The notes beneath the pieces are model-generated. The model did not search any database and was not told where the DNA came from. It saw nothing but the letters and a program-made list of their open reading frames with translations. From contig JACRCV010000109.1 in the NCBI GenBank assembly GCA_016218825.1, positions 1-46,483 on the forward strand: DNA of 46,483 bases. The letters are read 5' to 3'. The translations under genes were made by a program, and so were the position numbers. This document shows, in pieces, positions 40,334 through 46,483 of this stretch. Source of the stretch: Deltaproteobacteria bacterium. Lineage in GTDB: Bacteria; Myxococcota; XYA12-FULL-58-9. Position 1 is the stretch's first letter. Each line of letters starts with the position of its first letter.

Positions 40334-41899
40334 TCAGTTGAGGGTGGGGTGACGGTTGCGGTACTCGGCGGAGTCGAGGATCGCGTCGACGACCACTTGA
40401 TGCCGGTCGGCGGCGACGTAGCCGATGAAGGTTGCCTGGCCCGAGGGGTCGACGGCCCGGCCGAGCAGGCCGACGTAGATCTGATTGAGCTCCTGCGCAT
40501 CGCTCTTCGCCGCGTCCACGCTGTCGAACTCCGCGGAGGCGAGCAGCGAGGCCGCGATGGTCTTCATGCCGGCGCGGCCGTCGGCGACGACGATCGGGGC
40601 ATAGGTGGCGAGGCCGCTCGGGTCGGCGGCGCGCCAGAGGATCGCGGTGTAGAGCTCGTTGACGAGCGTCTGCGAATCGCCGCCCCCCCCAGAGCCACCA
40701 CCAGTACCGCCGCCGCCACCGGTTCCGCCTCCGGTGTTGCCGCCGCTCGTCACGCAGCAGGTCTGGCAGTCATACGACGGGCCGTTCGCCACCGGCGCAT
40801 AGCCGGACGGGCAGGTGGCGCTGCCGCTGCAGAGATTGCCGCCGAGCCCGCCGCAGGATTGACGGCAGACGCCATCCTTTGCCCCCCAGTGCGGAGAAGG
40901 CTGATTGGCGCTGCACGCGGAGGTGGGGGGAAGCGGGGCCCCGGTGCCCGGAGTGCCGCCGCGCGCCGGGGCGGCGAACAGCCAGTCGACGAAGGTCTGC
41001 GGCATGCTGCCGGTGAGCGCCGGCACGTGGCCGCCGCCGGTGACGATCCAGAGCTCGGTCTTCACCGTGCACGTGCCGCCCATCGCCTTCGCGACGCGGG
41101 CGGTCTCGTTGCCGGCGATCGCCCCGTCGAGGTTGAGGTTGGCGCCGTTGACGTTGGCCCCGGAGCAGCGATTGCGGCCCGCCCAGTCTTCGTAGGTAGA
41201 CGGCGCCGACGGCACCGGCCCGGGCGCGAACGCGGCTTTGCCGTCGTATGGGACGACGTCGTCGAGGACGCCGTGGACCTGCAGCACCGACACCGGCTTC
41301 GTCGGTGCGCAGCGTCCCGGGTTCTTCCAGCCCGCGCCGGCGACGCTGATCACCGCGGTGATCAAATCGGCGGCATCGCACGCCATCCGATGTGCCATGA
41401 AACCACCGTTGGAGTGGCCGATGACGTAGATGCGGTTTGGATCGATCGAGTAGTTGGCGCCGGTGTGACAGATGAGCGACCGCAGATAGGCGACGTCGTC
41501 CACCCTCGAGCCGTAGAGGTTGCAGCAGCCGTCGGTGGCGTTCCAGAAGCTGGCCGGCACGCGGTCTTTGGTGCCGTCCGGTGCGATGACGAACATGTCG
41601 TTGGCGTCGGCGAGCGCCTTCATGCGGAAATAGCCCTCGGCGTCGACGCCGCTGCCGCCGCGTCCGTGGAGCTCGAGGACGAGCGGATAGCGTTCATTCG
41701 GGTCGTAGCCTGACGGGATCTCGAGCGTCGCCGGGCGCGCGCCGCCGAGCGCGCCGCTGCCGCTCCCGGCCGGACAGCCGCTCAGCCCGTTCGGGAGCTC
41801 GAACGCCAGGGCCTCCGCCGACGCCAGGTCGGCGTCATCGGCGCCACAACCGGCGAGCACCGCCAAACCCAAGGTCGTCACCACACCTGAACGCCACAT
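40334..41899 (-). CDS. Secreted esterase/PHB depolymerase-type lipoprotein with DUF4214 tail
   Basis: The product is 521 residues from ATG 41899; the signal ends [10 protein letters not shown] (lipobox). The alpha/beta hydrolase domain (about 40-320) has [14 protein letters not shown], the nucleophile elbow GHSNGG, an acid near [10 protein letters not shown] and GGGHVPA for the His. It belongs with LpqC/feruloyl-esterase-like enzymes. A cysteine-rich segment ([20 protein letters not shown]) and a Gly-rich linker follow, then a DUF4214 domain ([18 protein letters not shown] ... [13 protein letters not shown]). It probably acts on polyester or plant or microbial esters at the surface. Confidence 0.87.
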   Translation of the reverse strand: MWRSGVVTTLGLAVLAGCGADDADLASAEALAFELPNGLSGCPAGSGSGALGGARPATLEIPSGYDPNERYPLVLELHGRGGSGVDAEGYFRMKALADANDMFVIAPDGTKDRVPASFWNATDGCCNLYGSRVDDVAYLRSLICHTGANYSIDPNRIYVIGHSNGGFMAHRMACDAADLITAVISVAGAGWKNPGRCAPTKPVSVLQVHGVLDDVVPYDGKAAFAPGPVPSAPSTYEDWAGRNRCSGANVNGANLNLDGAIAGNETARVAKAMGGTCTVKTELWIVTGGGHVPALTGSMPQTFVDWLFAAPARGGTPGTGAPLPPTSACSANQPSPHWGAKDGVCRQSCGGLGGNLCSGSATCPSGYAPVANGPSYDCQTCCVTSGGNTGGGTGGGGGTGGGSGGGGDSQTLVNELYTAILWRAADPSGLATYAPIVVADGRAGMKTIAASLLASAEFDSVDAAKSDAQELNQIYVGLLGRAVDPSGQATFIGYVAADRHQVVVDAILDSAEYRNRHPTLN

Positions 41900-42209
41900 G
41901 GCTCCTCCTGTCGAAGGCGCACTCACCACGGCCCCCGGTCCCACGAGCGAGGCGTGGCCGACGTACCTTAGAAGCAGGATCTGTGCCGGTAGAGGTGACG
42001 GCGCATGTGCTTGTAAATTATGTGGATTCCATGGCGCGGTGTTGCGGGACGCGGTCTCTGCGGACGCGCGGCGGTTCCGGGGGAGCTTTTTGGTCTGCTG
42101 GTGGGAGGCACGCACAAGATGTACTTCCCGCCGCCGACGGGCGCCTCCGTCCTATGATACGATCCCGCAGCGGTCGGCGGGCGTTGGTGGCCGGCGGGTT
42201 GGGGGGCGC
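41900..42209. other. Divergent control region between esterase and repeat-protein genes
   Basis: These 310 bases hold no supported gene. An AT-rich patch (TGTAAATTATGTGG, about 42011-42024) contains CATAAT on the minus strand. For the plus gene, TATGAT at 42153-42158 could be a -10 box with a leader of about 45 bases, but no good -35 box is seen. Promoter calls here are weak. Confidence 0.45.
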
Positions 42210-45200
42210 ATGTCGGGGATCAGGTGGTGGATGGGTATCGGACGGTTGAGGAACGGGTGCGTGGCCGTCGGCACGCTCCTCGTGATGGACGCGTGCGCTG
42301 TCGCCCTCGATGTGCCCCCGCAGTCGCAGCTCACCTGCGCGAGCGATCGCGAGTGCCCGGACGGTTGGGGCTGCGTCACCGTCGGCGACGTCGGCAAGTG
42401 CTACCTCGGGGGCCAGTACGAGGCCGCATGCGGCAACGAGATCGTCGACGGGGAAGTGGGCGAGGTCTGTGACGACGGCAACACGGAGGGGGGCGATGGG
42501 TGCTCGGCCGACTGCCGGTCGCGCGAGACCTGCGGCAATGCCATCGTCGACGTGGGGGCGCACGAGGATTGCGACTGCGGGGCCGGCGACGCGCACAACC
42601 CCGACTGCGCGCGACCGAACGGCGACGCACCGGACGACGAGTGTCGCAGCGATTGCACGCGGCCGGGGTGCGGCGACGGCGTCGCCGTCCTGCCGGAGCA
42701 GTGCGACGGCGCGGACCTGACCGGCAACACGTGCATCGATCTCGGCTACGGCGGGGGCACCCTCGCCTGCGGGCTCGGCTGCCGCTTCGACGCGGCTCTC
42801 TGCCGCGGTCTGTGCGGCGACGGCATCACCGACGCGGATCTCGAGGCGTGCGACGACGGCAACCTCCTGCCCGGCGACGGTTGCGACGAGCAGTGTCGCA
42901 TCGAGCGCTGCGGCGACGGCAAGGTCGATATCCTGGAGGTCTGCGACGACAGCAACGAGGAGGGCGGCGACGGCTGCAGTGCCACCTGCCTGTCGAACGA
43001 GCGCTGCGGCAACGGCCAGGTCGATCTCGTCACGGGGGAGCAGTGCGACGACGGCGATCTCGACAACTCCGACCTGCCCGACGCTCGCTGTCGCACCGAC
43101 TGCCTGCCGCGCCGCTGCGGCGACGGCGTGCCGGACGCGGGCGAGGTGTGCGACGACGGCAACGACGTCCCCGGCGACGGGTGCTCGCCCGATTGCCTCT
43201 CGCTCGAGGAGTGTGGCAACGGCATCATCGACGCCGCGAAGGAGGAGGTCTGCGACCTCGGGCTTGCCAACTCGCAGGCCCCCGACGCGCGCTGCCGTCC
43301 CGACTGCAAGCCGCGGCGCTGCGGCGACGAGGTAATCGACGTCCAATCCGGCGAGGACTGCGAGCCGACCGAGCCCCTCGGGAAGCCGTGCTCGGACTTC
43401 TCTTTCTACGGCGGCACGCTCGCCTGCACCGGCTGCCGGTTCGACACGAACGGCTGCGTGGGGCGCTGCGGCGACGGGACACTCGACCCCATCGAGCAGT
43501 GCGAGCCGGGCGTGGCCTTCACCGAGACTTGCTTGGACTTCGGATACTACGCGGCTGCCGGCCTCGTATGCTCGAGCCAGTGCTCGTTCGTGAAGACGGG
43601 TTGCGGCGGCGGCCGATGTGGTGACCAGAACGTCGACCCGGCGGAGGACTGCGAGCCGGGCGTGGCCATGACCGAGACCTGCTCGACCCTCGGCTACCAT
43701 GCGCCCGAGGGCCTCGCGTGCGGCAGCCGCTGCCGCTTCGACACGACCGCCTGCCTGCCGCACGGCTGGTGCGGGGACGGCCAGGTCAACGGCCCGGAGA
43801 TCTGCGAGGTTACGCCGCCCGAGGGCGAGACCTGCCTCACGTACGGCTTCGATGTCGGGCTCCTCGGTTGCTCGCGCGTCTGCATGCCCGACTTCGCAGC
43901 CTGCCGCCGCATCGGCTGGGCGCCGGTGGCGTCCGGCACGCCGGCCCATCTCCACGCGGTCGCCGGCACGGGTGGCCTGGCGTTTGCGGTCGGCGAGCGC
44001 GGGACCGTGCTGCGCTGGTCGGGGACCTCCTGGGAGGACATGGGCCCGGGCACGACCGAGGACCTCCTCGCCGTCTGGGTGGCCTCGGACGGTGACGCGC
44101 TCGTCGCCGGTGCCGGGGGGCACGTCTTGCGCTGGGACGGCGCGGTCTGGGCGGACACCGGCTCACCGGCGGCCGTGCCGATCCGCGCTCTGTGGGGTGC
44201 GGACGCGGCGACCATCTTCGCCGGCGGCGACGACGCCACCATTCTGCGCTTCGACGGCAACGCTGCCTGGACGGCCATGACCGTCCCTGCGGGAACACCC
44301 GCGAACGCGTCGGTGCGCGGCCTCTGGGGTGCGGACGCCACGCACGTCTTCGCGGTCTGCGGCAGCCGCGTCTGGACCTACGACGGCGCCGGCCTCGACT
44401 GGGTCGAAGCCAGGTGGACCGGCGCCCTGATGTACGGCCTGTGGGGCGCCGACGCGACGCACGCGTTCGCCGTCGGTGCCGGCGGAACCGTGACGCGCCT
44501 CGCCGGCACGACGTGGACGCAGACCTCCGGCGGGTCGGTCGTGTTGAACGCCGTGTTCGGCAGCTCCGCCTCCGATGTGCTCGCCGTCGACGCCGCGGGC
44601 GGCGCCAGGCACTGGGATGGGGTGCGCTGGTCGGAGGTGGCGACCGGCGTCGCGGTCTCGCTCAACGGCGGCTTCATGGGTGCGCGCGACGATGGCTGGC
44701 TGGTGGGCGACTTGGGCACCATCCTCCGCTACCAGGGCGCCTACTGGCAAACCGCCGAATCGGGCACGACGGCTGACCTATGGGCCCTGTGGGGCGACGG
44801 CCCCGCGGACGTGCTGGCCGCCGGCGACGACAAGACCATCCTGCGCTGGGACGGCGCCGTCTGGTCCTCTCTGTCCTCAGGAGATCCCACGAGCGCTCTC
44901 TTCGGCCTCTCCGGTGCGGGCATGACGAGCGCCGTTGCGGTCGGGGCGGCCCGTCGCCTCGTGCGCTACGACGGCGCGTCGTGGAGCGACATGCCCACCG
45001 GTCTGAGCGCGCCGTTGCGTGGGGTGTGGGCCCCGGATCCGTACTTCGTCTTCGCTGTCGGCGACAGTGGCGAAGCGCTGCGCTGGGATGGGCACACCCT
45101 GCTCTCGTCCACACCCACGACGGCATCGCTGCGCGCCGTCTGGGGCGCGTCGCCGACCGACGTCTTCGCGGTGGGCACGCAGGGCACGGCCCTCCACTTC

Positions 45201-46145
45201 GACGGCACGGCGTGGACGCAATTGTCGACCGTGACCGGCGACCATCTCAACGCGGTGTGGGGCAGCGGTCCGAACGACGTGTACGCGGCCGGCGACTGGG
45301 GCACGCTGTTGCACTACGCCGGCGGCGAGTGGGTGGAGCTGCCGAGGCAAACGACGCAGCACCTCTACGCGATCCACGGCACCGGGCCCGACGACATCTT
45401 CGTCGCCGGCTTCGCCGGCACCGTCCTGCGCTTCGACGGCCAGGGCTGGCACCCTTACGATCCCGGGGTGACCACGACCCTGCGCGCCGTCTGGGCTCAC
45501 CCGCTCATGGTCTTCTTCGCCGGGGAGGGCGGGGTCTTGCGGCAGCTCGTACGCACCGGCGTGAGCGGACCGAGCCGCGAGGCGCTCTGCGCCAACGGCC
45601 GCGATGACGACGGCGACGGCGCCATCGACTGCGACGACGCCGACTGCCTCGGCGCGGTGCACGAGAGCTCCTTCGGCGCCTGCCGCGACGGCGAGGACAA
45701 CGACTGCGACGGCGGCGTCGACTGCGGCGATTCCGATTGCCTGAACGTGGTGCACGAAAACGAGCAAGCGCTCTGCACGGACGGCGTCGACAACGACTGC
45801 GACGGGCCGGCGGACCTCGCGGATCCGCAGTGCGCTGCGGTCGTGCACGAGGATGACGTCACCCTGTGCAACGACGCCGCGGACAACGACGGTGACGGCC
45901 TCGTCGACTGCGTGGATCCGGACTGCGCGGGGCTCGTGCTCGCCGAGACCGGAGACCCGACCCGGTGCGCCGACGGCCGCGACAACGACTGCAACGACAA
46001 GATCGACTGTGAGGAGCCGAGCTGCGGCTTCCCCATCGACGGCAGCTGTGTGTGCGTGGACCCGGCCATGCTCGAGGACTGTACGTGCGACTCGACGTGC
46101 GGGGGGACCATCCTCACGTACTGCCCCGGCATGTGCGGTCCCTGA
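42210..46145 (+). CDS. Giant surface protein: cysteine repeats, double beta-propeller, acidic Cys repeats
   Basis: The product is 1311 residues from ATG 42210 (ATG 42231 is possible). The N-terminal hydrophobic stretch ([12 protein letters not shown]) fits export; the lipobox is imperfect. Residues about 75-570 hold 12 cysteine-rich repeats (CGDG.VD..E.CDDGN...GDGCS..C). Then about 14 repeats of 35-45 residues with LRAVWGA..DVFAVG..GT.L..DG..W follow, the number expected for two seven-bladed propellers. The last 180 residues carry five repeats C.DG.DNDCDG..DC.D.DC, similar to MopE-type motifs, and end CPGMCGP. It is probably a large secreted binding protein. The high internal repetition could hide assembly collapse. 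Confidence 0.85.
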   Translation: MSGIRWWMGIGRLRNGCVAVGTLLVMDACAVALDVPPQSQLTCASDRECPDGWGCVTVGDVGKCYLGGQYEAACGNEIVDGEVGEVCDDGNTEGGDGCSADCRSRETCGNAIVDVGAHEDCDCGAGDAHNPDCARPNGDAPDDECRSDCTRPGCGDGVAVLPEQCDGADLTGNTCIDLGYGGGTLACGLGCRFDAALCRGLCGDGITDADLEACDDGNLLPGDGCDEQCRIERCGDGKVDILEVCDDSNEEGGDGCSATCLSNERCGNGQVDLVTGEQCDDGDLDNSDLPDARCRTDCLPRRCGDGVPDAGEVCDDGNDVPGDGCSPDCLSLEECGNGIIDAAKEEVCDLGLANSQAPDARCRPDCKPRRCGDEVIDVQSGEDCEPTEPLGKPCSDFSFYGGTLACTGCRFDTNGCVGRCGDGTLDPIEQCEPGVAFTETCLDFGYYAAAGLVCSSQCSFVKTGCGGGRCGDQNVDPAEDCEPGVAMTETCSTLGYHAPEGLACGSRCRFDTTACLPHGWCGDGQVNGPEICEVTPPEGETCLTYGFDVGLLGCSRVCMPDFAACRRIGWAPVASGTPAHLHAVAGTGGLAFAVGERGTVLRWSGTSWEDMGPGTTEDLLAVWVASDGDALVAGAGGHVLRWDGAVWADTGSPAAVPIRALWGADAATIFAGGDDATILRFDGNAAWTAMTVPAGTPANASVRGLWGADATHVFAVCGSRVWTYDGAGLDWVEARWTGALMYGLWGADATHAFAVGAGGTVTRLAGTTWTQTSGGSVVLNAVFGSSASDVLAVDAAGGARHWDGVRWSEVATGVAVSLNGGFMGARDDGWLVGDLGTILRYQGAYWQTAESGTTADLWALWGDGPADVLAAGDDKTILRWDGAVWSSLSSGDPTSALFGLSGAGMTSAVAVGAARRLVRYDGASWSDMPTGLSAPLRGVWAPDPYFVFAVGDSGEALRWDGHTLLSSTPTTASLRAVWGASPTDVFAVGTQGTALHFDGTAWTQLSTVTGDHLNAVWGSGPNDVYAAGDWGTLLHYAGGEWVELPRQTTQHLYAIHGTGPDDIFVAGFAGTVLRFDGQGWHPYDPGVTTTLRAVWAHPLMVFFAGEGGVLRQLVRTGVSGPSREALCANGRDDDGDGAIDCDDADCLGAVHESSFGACRDGEDNDCDGGVDCGDSDCLNVVHENEQALCTDGVDNDCDGPADLADPQCAAVVHEDDVTLCNDAADNDGDGLVDCVDPDCAGLVLAETGDPTRCADGRDNDCNDKIDCEEPSCGFPIDGSCVCVDPAMLEDCTCDSTCGGTILTYCPGMCGP

Positions 46146-46346
46146 CTGGCAAGTCCCGTCGGTGGAATCGACTGCCAACCCTCTGCAGCCCCGGTCACGA
46201 AAACAAGGTCCACGACATCAATGTCGCGATTGGGCGCCCCGTTGTCGCAGAACTATGTGCGCTGACAACCGGATACCGCAGGCATGGGGCATGCACCGCA
46301 TTGGCTCTGGAGGGGGCCACATGCCAATTCGCCTCGTGCGATCAAC
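46146..46346. other. Non-coding stretch before right repeat arm
   Basis: No gene is supported here. Short frames cross it on both strands, but none has a start site or family match. It ends in the palindrome ATCAACGTTGAT (46341-46352), centred exactly on the boundary of the terminal repeat. Confidence 0.6.
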
Positions 46347-46480
46347 GTTGATTCCGCCGTAAGAACCCCACTCGCGTTCGATCACCAGAAGGGGACCGGC
46401 TGATGCCTGGAGCCTGAAGGCCCTCCGCGGTGTGGTTCACCAGGGAGCGCGGTGCCGGAGGTCTTGGTTCGAACCCGTCG
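46347..46480. repeat. Right arm of 134-bp terminal inverted repeat
   Basis: This is the exact reverse complement of 1-134. Three further bases (GAG) lie outside it. Reading inward from this arm on the minus strand, the same 13 codons as at the left end (from GTG 46385) run into an unrelated 55-codon frame, so the shared codons are probably not a conserved gene start. The inner boundary is marked by a 12-base palindrome. Confidence 0.95.
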
Positions 46481-46483
46481 GAG

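Noticed and set aside
42018-44123. 701-codon open frame opposite the giant repeat protein
   Set aside because: Its periodic composition mirrors the repeats on the other strand; no signal or domain is present.
46052-46351. 99-codon frame at the right end
   Set aside because: It starts inside the giant gene in another frame, has no ribosome site or family match, and ends in the repeat.

Overview
The window looks like a chromosomal piece of an uncultured Myxococcota bacterium, probably a whole metagenomic contig. The evidence is high GC with strong third-position bias, many lipoproteins and outer-membrane barrels, two genes built from myxobacterial cysteine-rich repeats (CGDG...E.CDDGN...GDGCS), a MYXO-CTERM-like tail, paired myxobacterial-type barrels, and a Frz-like chemosensory operon. 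Both ends lie in the same exact 134-bp sequence in opposite orientation (1-134 and 46347-46480).

Left part (1-7043): a cysteine-containing exported protein of uncertain start, a cysteine-repeat lipoprotein, a lipoprotein preceded by a run of ten C, an AAA/DUF4143 ATPase with a strong promoter that should give a leaderless mRNA, a MYXO-CTERM lipoprotein, a DUF6174 lipoprotein, a BrnT-BrnA toxin-antitoxin pair also on a near-leaderless promoter, and another lipoprotein.

Envelope block (7159-15432, minus strand): an ECF sigma factor, its zinc-finger anti-sigma factor and a DUF3106 protein follow a large beta-barrel and a proline-rich protein. Upstream of these is a five-gene run of periplasmic or lipoproteins, including FlgO/CsgG-like, TPR and FlgT-C-like proteins, ending in a small barrel.

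Scar and toxin region (15535-17891): a DUF433 antitoxin next to a truncated DUF5615 toxin, a truncated LuxR-type HTH, a YjjJ-type HipA kinase with an AT-rich upstream region, and a 30-codon remnant of a VapB-like antitoxin.

Chemosensory operon (20712-29987, plus strand): cheW, cheR-TPR, cheW, a lysine-tailed two-CW protein, a soluble PAS receptor, a CheA-receiver hybrid, CheB with a degraded receiver, and a pseudokinase-receiver fusion. Junctions are translationally coupled. Gene content parallels the Myxococcus Frz system (two CheW, soluble MCP, CheA-CheY, CheR-TPR, CheB, receiver output). The two-CW protein and the pseudokinase output are the unusual parts. A REC-GGDEF diguanylate cyclase converges on it, sharing the CTAG stop. 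This operon is the best candidate for an undescribed system.

Metabolic part (31081-39957, minus strand): a serine hydrolase of the class A beta-lactamase fold overlapping a membrane acyltransferase, then a four-gene branched acyl-CoA operon (acyl-CoA dehydrogenase, carboxyltransferase, biotin carboxylase-BCCP, AtuA-like), consistent with leucine, isovalerate or acyclic terpenoid breakdown. A tRNA-Ser(GCU) follows.

Right end: a secreted esterase with a DUF4214 tail, and a 1311-residue surface protein of 12 cysteine repeats, about 14 propeller blades and five C-terminal acidic repeats. No CRISPR array, rRNA, integrase or transposase was seen.
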